Assembly (NCBI GenBank): GCA_023420935.1
Contig: JAEZUR010000072.1
Coordinates: 1 to 7,611 of the forward strand
DNA length: 7,611 nucleotides
DNA from: Bacillota bacterium
GTDB lineage: Bacteria > Bacillota > Clostridia > Lachnospirales > Lachnospiraceae
Reading direction: 5' to 3'
Part shown: positions 1-5,945 of the stretch, one piece after another
How the letters are laid out: every line of letters begins with the position of its first letter
Numbering within the stretch: position 1 is the first letter of the stretch
Made by a program: the position numbers and the translations under genes
Notes under the pieces: generated by a model
Told to the model about the DNA's origin: nothing
Seen by the model: only the letters and a program-made list of their open reading frames with translations
Databases searched by the model: none

Positions 1-41
1 TTCCTAGACTGTAATATATAATTGCTATTAAGGCCTATGTT

Positions 42-1721
42 TTATATTTTAAATTGATCGATCAAACTATCTAATTCAACCGCAACTTCTTGCAGATCTC
101 TTGATGCAGCAGATACCTCTTCCATGTTTGTTAATTGCTGCTCTAAAGACGATGATATTTCCTCCGTAGATGAGGTTGACTGCTGTGATATTGCTGAAAT
201 ACTTTCAATCGAACTTACCACTTCATTTTTATTCTTGTTAATCTGTGTAATCCCATCAATCATGATATTGATTTGTCCTATATTATTGACCACGCTCTCT
301 TCAATTCTCTGAAATGCATTTTGAGTTTCATCTGATACAGTTGTTGTTTTATTAATTGCCAAAGTCCCCTGTTGCATATATTCCTGCGTTGTTAGAATTG
401 CATTGTTCACTTCTTCAATTATTCGTTCAATACCACTAATAGAGTTAGCTGTTTGAACAGAAAGCTTTCCAATTTCATCCGCAACCACAGCAAATCCTCT
501 ACCCTGCTCCCCTGCTCTAGCACTTTCAATACCAGCATTGAGTGCAAGTAGTTTTGTCTGATCAGCAATACTCTTAATGACAGAAGTAATCTCTGAGATT
601 GTATTTGCTTTTGTTGTCAGCATTTCTACTTGATCTTGGATTTTGCTTGTAACCATAGCGTTATCATTAATCGCCTTCTTTAGCTCATGTATATTATCTG
701 TTCCTATACTATTCGCTTCTCTTGTTTGATCTATACTTTCCTTTATAGAATCTGTCTGTCGGAATAATGTATTTATATCATCGGCAAGATGATTTAACCG
801 ATCCAATCCATCTTGGGCATCTCCTGCTAAGTCATTCGTTCCAATAGCCAGTTCTTCCGATGCTTTAGTTATTCCTTCTGTAGCCATTGAAGTTTCCTCA
901 ATAACTGTGGTTAGTCGCTGTGAACTATTTGCCACATGATTGGCATTTTCCTTTATGTCACTTACCATGGATACTAGCGTTTTCCTCATGTGATTCAGCG
1001 CAGAAGACATATCACCAATCTCATCCTTACTTTTATGTTTAAATGTGACTGTGAAATCTCCATCCGCAAATGATTTAATACTTTTAGACATCATAGCGAT
1101 TGGTTTGATGATGTATTGCGCAAATATAACTCCAATCACAGATGCCAATAACATCACTACTAAAGATATTAGAATAGTTTCTACTAAGGATTGGTTGATG
1201 TTGTCATACATACCATTTAGTGAGATACCAATATTTAACGTTCCAACTTGATCCCCTAATGTAAATTCTGTGGATACATTATAAGCATTTTCACCATTGG
1301 CCATCTGCATAATGGTTCCTTTTGTTTTCTGATTGGCAGTCACTAAAGCCGCATCACCCTCCGCAGTTGCGGTTGCTGAAGATACAGCATCCGTATCGCC
1401 TACATCTTTTGCTTTTGTTAAATCACTACTATCCGAGAGAATAATATTTGATTTTTCATCAGAAAATGATATGTATACTATATTTCCATTACTATCTTCT
1501 TTAATTTCTTTGAAATCTTTTTGTAACGCTTCTAGTTCTGTTATATTGTTCTTAATAATTTCCCTCTTTATATTAAGAACTAATGTGGTTCCATCATTTT
1601 TCATTTGACTTGTGACTGTTCTCTTCATTTCGTAATAAGATACCAAAGTAAATGCCACGGTACAAATTGCAATGATAAAAATAATAAAAGCAAGAACCTT
1701 TCGTGTTAATGTTTTTAACAT
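42..1721 (-). CDS. Methyl-accepting chemotaxis protein (transmembrane chemoreceptor)
   Basis: Membrane receptor that senses an extracellular cue and signals to CheA/CheW. The 559-residue protein has the full classical layout: a short basic N-terminus, TM1 (about 8-29), an extracellular domain (about 30-180), TM2 (about 181-203), HAMP (about 204-256) and a long coiled-coil signalling domain to the end. The signalling tip is diagnostic: LLALNAGIESARAGEQGRGF at 391-410, followed by AVVADEIGKL. Ser/Glu/Gln-rich stretches (about 275-290 and 510-540) are likely methylation regions. The extracellular part is small, ends with VGTLNIGISLNGMY and looks like a single Cache-type domain, with an Ala/Thr-rich patch at 112-128; the ligand cannot be told. 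No NWETF-type C-terminal tether is present. The ATG start at 1721 has a G-rich ribosome binding site (AGGGGGG, 1729-1735) seven bases upstream. The gene looks monocistronic, with its own promoter and a terminator of the preceding gene upstream. Family call is firm, ligand unknown. Confidence 0.96.
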   Translation of the reverse strand: MLKTLTRKVLAFIIFIIAICTVAFTLVSYYEMKRTVTSQMKNDGTTLVLNIKREIIKNNITELEALQKDFKEIKEDSNGNIVYISFSDEKSNIILSDSSDLTKAKDVGDTDAVSSATATAEGDAALVTANQKTKGTIMQMANGENAYNVSTEFTLGDQVGTLNIGISLNGMYDNINQSLVETILISLVVMLLASVIGVIFAQYIIKPIAMMSKSIKSFADGDFTVTFKHKSKDEIGDMSSALNHMRKTLVSMVSDIKENANHVANSSQRLTTVIEETSMATEGITKASEELAIGTNDLAGDAQDGLDRLNHLADDINTLFRQTDSIKESIDQTREANSIGTDNIHELKKAINDNAMVTSKIQDQVEMLTTKANTISEITSVIKSIADQTKLLALNAGIESARAGEQGRGFAVVADEIGKLSVQTANSISGIERIIEEVNNAILTTQEYMQQGTLAINKTTTVSDETQNAFQRIEESVVNNIGQINIMIDGITQINKNKNEVVSSIESISAISQQSTSSTEEISSSLEQQLTNMEEVSAASRDLQEVAVELDSLIDQFKI

Positions 1722-1768
1722 TAGTTTTCCCCCCTATAATATCCCTGATGTTTAGTATTTATGTCAAA

Positions 1769-1786
1769 TGTACGTTTAAACATACA
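1769..1786. promoter_or_regulatory. 18-bp near-perfect palindrome in the chemoreceptor leader (operator-like)
   Basis: Plus-strand TGTACGTTTAAACATACA is palindromic except for one base pair (1773 against 1782). It sits just downstream of the predicted transcription start. As DNA it could bind a dimeric regulator. As minus-strand RNA the mismatch becomes a G-U pair, so a six- or seven-pair stem with a UUAA loop could form near the 5' end of the mRNA. No regulator is identified. Confidence 0.45.
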
Positions 1787-1795
1787 ATCTTCGGC

Positions 1796-1824
1796 ATTAT
1801 AACATTTTTTTCCTTTAAAGTAAA
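1796..1824 (-). promoter_or_regulatory. Sigma-A type promoter of the chemoreceptor gene
   Basis: On the minus strand TTTACT (1824-1819), a 17-base spacer and a perfect TATAAT (1801-1796) lie about 75 bases upstream of the ATG. The predicted start of transcription is near 1789, leaving a leader of roughly 68 bases that contains the palindrome at 1769-1786. GCCGAAGA directly after the -10 box resembles the sigma-D/sigma-28 -10 element often used by chemotaxis genes, but the nearest TAAA lies 18 bases away instead of about 15, so sigma-A is preferred. Confidence 0.6.
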
Positions 1825-1930
1825 TGGTAATAAATAATAATAATTCTCTTACAGCCTTTCTCAATTCCTGCATTTTATATATAAATATTAAAGTTAAAAA
1901 ATTAAATTGTCATAATGCCTAAATTTCAAT

Positions 1931-1983
1931 AAAAAGACGCATATTGCTTGTACTATAATTATATTCATACAAGGCAATATGCG
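1931..1983 (-). terminator. Intrinsic terminator after the Ig-like protein gene
   Basis: Read on the minus strand, CGCATATTGC (1983-1974), a one-base bulge and TTGTA pair with TACAA and GCAATATGCG (1947-1938). This gives a 15-pair stem closed by a loop of about 15 bases and followed by TCTTTTTATT. It starts about 40 bases after the stop codon at 2022 and separates this gene from the chemoreceptor gene. Confidence 0.88.
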
Positions 1984-2021
1984 CTTAACTACTATTTCAG
2001 ATTCGTATTTAATTATTCAAA

Positions 2022-3242
2022 TTAGTCTTCGTACATCGCATCTTCATCTGCATAGACTGTGATAGTCTCGGTTTTCGTAAATTCTCCACAAGTAATTGTG
2101 ATTGTTACCTTACCAGCTTTCACTGGTGTAATCTTACCAACACCTTCTTGATCTAACTCACTTACAGTTGCAATGGCTGGGTCTGAAGACGTAATTGTTA
2201 ATTTCTCAGGAGCATTCTCTGGCTCTTTATATACTTCAAATTCAATTGATTCTCCACCAACGTAAGTCTTAGTATCATAAAAATATGCATCAAGACTTTC
2301 TACTTTAAGTTTGTCTACTGTAATCTTACAAGTTCCAATTAATTTACTTTCATCTGCTGTGGTAGTTCCTTCATATACTTTTACTGTGGTAGTTCCTGCT
2401 TTTTTACCAGTTAACAATTGACCACCATCTTCTGTTTTAGTTTCCTCTAAGATAGAAGTATCTTCAATACCAAAGTAATATTCTGAATCCGCTCTAGAGA
2501 ATTGAACTAGGCTAAATGCACCAATGCTCTCTTGTTCAACTAGTGAGTATTCTTCAAATACTGTTGCTTTTTTAACCTCATACTCTGCTTTTCCAACCAC
2601 TCTTGTTTTCTTCTTATATGTTTCTTTCACTGTAACAGTATATATACCAGGTTCTTTTGCTGTATAAGATTGTGAAACAACATAAACACCCTTTGAGCCA
2701 GAATCTTCTTTGATAACATCCTTCACGGTGAAATTCTTACTATTGGATGTAAATGTATACTTAGCATCGCAATTGCGTCGACTATAATATACTAATACAG
2801 CATCATTGGTTCCCATAGCTAATCCATCGTAGGATTCTGAATAAATCTTTGCATTTTCTACAGAAACCTTACATGTTCCAACTTTAGTAGTCTTACCATT
2901 TAATTTCTGCTGACAAGTAATGGTTGCCTTACCCGCTTTCACTCCGGTAAGATATGCTTTCGCACCTTTTGCTTTTACTGTTACAATATTTTTATTGCTA
3001 CTAGTAAAGCTATAGGTTGCTTTTTTAACTGGATTAAATACCTCTAGAGTGTAGAAAGAGTCTTTGCTATAAACATAGCTATCACAGTTAATACTTCCCG
3101 TTCCTATTGCCATATCAGACTCGATTGATGGTTTTGATGCAGCCTGTACCTTTGTTGTTGTTAATCCAGTCGGCAAAATGAGTGCCGCTAATAATAACAA
3201 ACATAATAAATTCTTCATTGTCTTGCTTTTTTGTCTTATCAT
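2022..3242 (-). CDS. Secreted protein with tandem bacterial Ig-like (BIG2-type) domains
   Basis: A 406-residue exported protein, probably extracellular or loosely wall-associated. The N-terminus is a clear Sec signal peptide: basic MIRQKSKTMKN, hydrophobic LLCLLLLAALILP, and a likely cleavage after VQA (about residue 34). The rest is four Ig-like repeats (about 40-130, 132-225, 228-310 and 313-406). The first and last are the clearest BIG2 type (SFTSSNKNIVTV...LTGVKAGKATIT; TITSSDPAIATV...ITPVKAGKVTIT). Repeats 1 and 3 end in matching GTCKVSV/GTCKITV strands. There is no LPXTG, S-layer-homology, transmembrane or enzymatic domain, so attachment and role (adhesion or scaffold) are open. ATG at 3242 is chosen because AAGGAG lies 10 bases upstream and it gives a normal signal peptide; an in-frame TTG at 3275 lacks such a site. 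Flanked by an intrinsic terminator downstream and the tRNA-Gln terminator upstream, it is probably transcribed alone. Confidence 0.9.
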   Translation of the reverse strand: MIRQKSKTMKNLLCLLLLAALILPTGLTTTKVQAASKPSIESDMAIGTGSINCDSYVYSKDSFYTLEVFNPVKKATYSFTSSNKNIVTVKAKGAKAYLTGVKAGKATITCQQKLNGKTTKVGTCKVSVENAKIYSESYDGLAMGTNDAVLVYYSRRNCDAKYTFTSNSKNFTVKDVIKEDSGSKGVYVVSQSYTAKEPGIYTVTVKETYKKKTRVVGKAEYEVKKATVFEEYSLVEQESIGAFSLVQFSRADSEYYFGIEDTSILEETKTEDGGQLLTGKKAGTTTVKVYEGTTTADESKLIGTCKITVDKLKVESLDAYFYDTKTYVGGESIEFEVYKEPENAPEKLTITSSDPAIATVSELDQEGVGKITPVKAGKVTITITCGEFTKTETITVYADEDAMYED

Positions 3243-3252
3243 GTGTATTATT

Positions 3253-3258
3253 CTCCTT
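3253..3258 (-). promoter_or_regulatory. Ribosome binding site fixing the start of the Ig-like protein
   Basis: Minus-strand AAGGAG, ten bases before ATG 3242. It lies inside the reading frame of the longer TTG-started version, which argues against that longer form. Confidence 0.7.
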
Positions 3259-3288
3259 TTTTGTTTTGTATTCAAATGTTACCATATT

Positions 3289-3319
3289 ATTCTATTTTTT
3301 ACAACAATTTTCCTAACAA
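3289..3319 (-). promoter_or_regulatory. Weak promoter candidate for the Ig-like protein gene
   Basis: TTGTTA (3319-3314) and TAGAAT (3294-3289) on the minus strand, separated by 19 bases, would give a leader of about 40 bases. The -10 box is five of six to consensus, but the spacer is long and the -35 box poor. The surrounding sequence is so AT-rich that chance is a real alternative. Confidence 0.28.
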
Positions 3320-3350
3320 TTTGATTTTATTTAACTTATTTTTATACACA

Positions 3351-3368
3351 CTACACAGACTACACAGA
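3351..3368. repeat. Two-copy tandem repeat of a 9-base unit
   Basis: CTACACAGA occurs twice head to tail (3351-3359 and 3360-3368), preceded by a partial ACACA. It lies about 110 bases upstream of the Ig-like gene start, upstream of the weak promoter candidate. It could be an activator site or simple slippage. Confidence 0.5.
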
Positions 3369-3540
3369 TTAGATCACAAAACAACTTCTACCAAACAATA
3401 CTTTCTTTACGGATAACACGTTTAATCCCCAGTCGAAAGATCGTTTGCACTAATCCATAAACTATGTTCAACAGATAATTATACCTATTTAGGATGTCTA
3501 TTTTTTAAGGCACATTATTCCAGTGGCTGGAGCGACAACA

Positions 3541-3592
3541 CAAAAAACAAGGCACTGGGTTCCCAACATTTTAGGAAAATCCAGTACCTTGT
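3541..3592 (-). terminator. Intrinsic terminator of the tRNA-Gln unit
   Basis: On the minus strand ACAAGGTACTGG (3592-3581) pairs with CCAGTGCCTTGT (3558-3547) over 12 pairs, one of them G-U. The 22-base loop can be narrowed by an inner GGAA/TTCC stem, and the hairpin is followed directly by a T-run (TTTTTT, through 3542). The hairpin starts about 45 bases after the tRNA 3' end. The 3' arm contains the exact complement of AAGGCACTGG in the tRNA (see findings). Confidence 0.9.
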
Positions 3593-3608
3593 CTTTCATT
3601 CTCAAATA

Positions 3609-3633
3609 TACAGAAAATCACTGTTTTACTGTA
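3609..3633 (-). other. Hairpin in the tRNA-Gln 3' trailer
   Basis: Minus-strand TACAGTAAAA (3633-3624, one A bulge opposite the 3628 position) pairs with TTTTCTGTA (3617-3609) around a six-base loop. The hairpin begins four bases after the discriminator base of the tRNA. It may protect or guide 3' processing; no T-run follows, so it is not a terminator. Confidence 0.5.
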
Positions 3634-3637
3634 ATAA

Positions 3638-3709
3638 CTGGGCTACAAGGATTCGAACCTTGAGATGCTGGAGTCAGAGTCCAGTGCCTTACCGTTTGGC
3701 GATAGCCCA
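3638..3709 (-). tRNA. trnQ: tRNA-Gln, anticodon CUG
   Basis: The 72-base minus-strand sequence folds as a full cloverleaf: acceptor TGGGCTA/TAGCCCA (3709-3703 with 3645-3639), D arm with AACGGTAA loop, anticodon stem CTGGA/TCCAG around loop CTCTGAC (anticodon CTG, 3677-3675), and T arm CAAGG-TTCGAAT-CCTTG. The discriminator is G (3638), and the sequence closely follows bacterial glutamine tRNAs as I know them. CCA is not encoded (the DNA continues TTA), so it must be added by a nucleotidyltransferase. The anticodon reads CAG; tRNA-Gln(UUG) for CAA must lie elsewhere. It has its own promoter and terminator and stands alone. Confidence 0.97.
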
Positions 3710-3739
3710 ATAAACAATTTAATAATTGTCACGAAGGAT

Positions 3740-3768
3740 ATTATAACTGATGAAAAAATATTTTTCAA
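3740..3768 (-). promoter_or_regulatory. Sigma-A promoter of the tRNA-Gln gene
   Basis: TTGAAA (3768-3763), exactly 17 bases, then perfect TATAAT (3745-3740) on the minus strand. Predicted transcription start is near 3733, about 24 bases before the tRNA. The -35/spacer region is also an AT palindrome (TGAAAAA...TTTTTCA, 3751-3767), which may be only an A/T tract or may weakly stop transcripts arriving from the amidohydrolase gene. Confidence 0.85.
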
Positions 3769-3861
3769 GTATTATTTTCATTTTTTTCAATTCTTTTCTA
3801 TAAGTTTATTATATCCATAAAATTGAGTTTCACTCCATAGATTCTATATTAGATTCTTTAC

Positions 3862-4668
3862 TTATAATCCCAATAATTTGGTTGCATTTAAACTAAGGAT
3901 TTGCTGTTCGTCTCTTGTATCTAGTTGTAGTTGATAAAACATATCTAAGGTTTCTTTTTGACTCCCCCATGGGCAATCTGTTGCAAATAATATCCTGTGT
4001 GATCCGTGGTTTCCAATGATACGTTTTAACTGTTGTATATTGATATGCCCAAAACTATAACTAATATCAAACAGCACATTCTCTCCAACCAGCAAATCTT
4101 CCACTTGATCCCAGCAACCATATCCTCCTGCATGAGCCAATATGATTTTAGGACTTCCTAGGTTTTGACCTTCAACCTGCCTTAATAATAGCTTGACCCT
4201 TTCCGGAGTACAATGAACGGTTTCAGGTAGCCCTATATCTATGCCTGCATGTATGGTGATAATAAGACCTAGCTTCAAAGCGTATCGTATTATCTTCACA
4301 TACTTCTCATCATCTATAAAGGTGTTCTGATAATCTGGGTGTAGCTTGATACCAGGTAAACCCAGTTTTTTTATAACATCTAGCTCTCTTATATAGTCAG
4401 ATGTATCTGGATGAATGCCTCCAAAAGAAATGATACCGTCCATGCCATTAATTTTAGCAGCATAATCATTTACAGACACAAATTGACTCGGTTTTGTCAC
4501 CACCGGTAATACAACGGACAAATCAATACCTGCCTCAGACATGGATTGCAAAAGACCTGATAAGGAACCATCGGTAGCTGCTTTGATTTTCCCCACCTGT
4601 TCAAGATGTTGTATAGTTTTCGCCGCTATGTGATTAGGGAAGATATGCGTATGAAAATCAACAACCAA
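3862..4668 (-). CDS. Metal-dependent hydrolase, amidohydrolase-2 (TIM-barrel) family
   Basis: A 268-residue cytoplasmic enzyme of the amidohydrolase superfamily (Amidohydrolase_2 type, relatives of ACMSD-like decarboxylases and hydratases). Visible metal-site elements in order are HTH (6-8, in VDFHTHIFP), GGIHPD (about 83-88), GIKLHPDYQ (about 106-114), TIHAG (His 140), LAHAGG (His 179) and FATDCPWG (Asp 231). It ends in the family-typical NATKLLGL. All expected ligands are present, so it is probably active, but the substrate cannot be read. I chose TTG 4668 because AAGGAAGGG lies six bases upstream and the protein then begins MVVDFHTH, the usual family N-terminus. ATG 4713 in the same frame would give 283 residues and overlap the transporter gene by 17 bases, but lacks a clear ribosome binding site. 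With a 28-base gap to the transporter stop codon the two are probably one transcript. Family call firm; start moderately sure. Confidence 0.9.
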   Translation of the reverse strand: MVVDFHTHIFPNHIAAKTIQHLEQVGKIKAATDGSLSGLLQSMSEAGIDLSVVLPVVTKPSQFVSVNDYAAKINGMDGIISFGGIHPDTSDYIRELDVIKKLGLPGIKLHPDYQNTFIDDEKYVKIIRYALKLGLIITIHAGIDIGLPETVHCTPERVKLLLRQVEGQNLGSPKIILAHAGGYGCWDQVEDLLVGENVLFDISYSFGHINIQQLKRIIGNHGSHRILFATDCPWGSQKETLDMFYQLQLDTRDEQQILSLNATKLLGL

Positions 4669-4674
4669 AGGTAT

Positions 4675-4683
4675 CCCTTCCTT
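4675..4683 (-). promoter_or_regulatory. Ribosome binding site supporting a TTG start of the amidohydrolase
   Basis: Minus-strand AAGGAAGGG with six bases before TTG 4668. It lies 13 bases after the stop codon of the transporter gene (4697), the usual place for the site of a second operon gene. Confidence 0.55.
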
Positions 4684-4696
4684 CTTATTGAGTATA

Positions 4697-5875
4697 TTAT
4701 TCGTGAGCAACATAACTATGTTCCACTGTGATTGTGCAGTTATAACGTGGATCTTTTTTCTTAATCTCGATTACAACCTGGGTTCTAAGATTATCCTCTT
4801 GATTCTCCGTATATTCATACGGAACCACCAAATCAAAAATTAGATTAATCATATTCTCACCATTTACAAGGCGAAAATCATGAATAGATGCCTTCTCATC
4901 CAGATTTTTTACAATATCACATACAACTTGCTTGAGCTCAACTATTCTTTTATCATTTACTTCAATTGGATCCATATGAATTACCAGAAAAATCCCCATA
5001 TTGCGAAGAGCATCACGCTCAATCTGATCTATGGTTTCATGAGCTTCTTCCATTCCTGCATCTTTTGATACTTCAGCATGGATTGTTGCCATTGTATGAG
5101 TAGGTCCATAGTTATGAACAATTAAATCATGACTACCTTCAATTCCTTTATAGCTTTCCACAAACTTTGTAATCTCTTGGTATAATTCAGGAGTGGCAGC
5201 CTGCCCGATTAAGGGTTCTAGCGTTTCTTTTGCTATATTGAATCCAGCATATAATACAAATAGAGACACCACAAATCCCATTATCCCATCCACTTTTAGG
5301 CCAGTGACTTCTGCAATTACGATTGAAGCAATAGTTGCAAGGGTAATCATTACATCTCCATATGCATCTGTTGCAGCTGCTTTCATAACCGTTGATTGAA
5401 TGCGATTCCCCAGTTTTCGATTAAAGAATCCAAGCCAAACTTTTAAGGACACTGATACGCATAAAATACCCACAAGAATCCAATTGGCATGAATCTCTTC
5501 TGGATGAACTATTTTATCAATCGAGTTTTGCATAAAGGTTAATCCCACCTGTAATACAAGAAACGCCACAACAAGTGCAGCGATATACTCATACCTACCA
5601 TGTCCAAATGGATGCTCTTTATCAGCAGGTCGATTCGCAAGTTTTACCCCGCAAAAACTAATGACACTAGAAGCCGCATCAGACAAATTATTAAAAGCAT
5701 CTGCCATAACAGAAATACTATTAATAACCATCCCGATAGAAAACTTAATCCCAAATAAAATCACATTACAGATCACCCCTACGATACTAGTCAACATACC
5801 ATACGAAGTCCGCACCCTCTGATTACCAACATTATCTCTATCCTTTACAAACAACTTAACTAACAGTTCCGTCAT
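4697..5875 (-). CDS. Cation diffusion facilitator (CDF) metal exporter with double C-terminal domain
   Basis: Inner-membrane divalent-metal/proton antiporter of the CDF family, 392 residues. Six hydrophobic segments fill about residues 28-210. TM2 carries ADAFNNLSD (Asp 59, Asn 62, Asp 66) and TM5 carries TDAYGDV (Asp 170, Asp 174). HPFGHGRYEY (88-97) is the family loop motif. An Asn/Asp plus Asp/Asp site without histidine resembles manganese exporters (MntE/MneP type) more than zinc exporters; this is inference. Usual members are about 290-310 residues. Here the normal cytoplasmic domain (about 215-305, with SHDLIVHNYGPTHTMATIHAEV) is followed by a second similar unit (about 328-392, with SIHDFRLVNGENMINLIFDLV). 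ATG 5875 has AGGA six bases upstream; a TTG two codons earlier (5881) is the alternative. First gene of a likely operon with the amidohydrolase. The leader contains the large inverted repeat, with a weak TTGTTT-18-TATAAT candidate promoter at 6145-6116. Confidence 0.94.
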   Translation of the reverse strand: MTELLVKLFVKDRDNVGNQRVRTSYGMLTSIVGVICNVILFGIKFSIGMVINSISVMADAFNNLSDAASSVISFCGVKLANRPADKEHPFGHGRYEYIAALVVAFLVLQVGLTFMQNSIDKIVHPEEIHANWILVGILCVSVSLKVWLGFFNRKLGNRIQSTVMKAAATDAYGDVMITLATIASIVIAEVTGLKVDGIMGFVVSLFVLYAGFNIAKETLEPLIGQAATPELYQEITKFVESYKGIEGSHDLIVHNYGPTHTMATIHAEVSKDAGMEEAHETIDQIERDALRNMGIFLVIHMDPIEVNDKRIVELKQVVCDIVKNLDEKASIHDFRLVNGENMINLIFDLVVPYEYTENQEDNLRTQVVIEIKKKDPRYNCTITVEHSYVAHE

Positions 5876-5945
5876 CTTCAATCCTACCTTCTTTAATCTA
5901 TGAATACGAGGCTAGTCTCATAGGCCCTTTAAACAACCTTACTTG

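Noticed and set aside
29..41. AAGGCCTATGT near the window start resembling the AGGCCTTATG of the central hairpin at 6061-6070
   Set aside because: A match this short in AT-rich flanks is easily chance, and no second arm is visible before the window ends.
124..312. Plus-strand open frame of 62 codons inside the chemoreceptor gene
   Set aside because: Lies antisense to a conserved coiled-coil region, has no ribosome site, and its composition is that of a reverse-frame shadow. The same holds for plus-strand frames at 1045-1251 and 1333-1608.
1736..1767. TTGACA (1767-1762) with TATTAT or GATATT as a second chemoreceptor promoter
   Set aside because: Spacing is 18-20 with a weak -10 box, and transcription would start at or inside the ribosome site.
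1788..1817. Sigma-D type promoter TAAA-18-GCCGAAGA before the chemoreceptor
   Set aside because: The spacing is about three bases too long for this sigma factor, whereas TTTACT-17-TATAAT overlaps it with correct spacing. Kept only as a remark.
3243..3275. Longer Ig-like protein starting at TTG 3275
   Set aside because: The stretch contains the AAGGAG site for ATG 3242 and lacks a ribosome site of its own. It would also put 11 extra residues before a normal signal peptide.
3769..3861. Terminator after the amidohydrolase gene
   Set aside because: Only a four-pair GAGT/ACTC hairpin without a T-run and short direct repeats of AGAATCTA are present, which is too weak to call.
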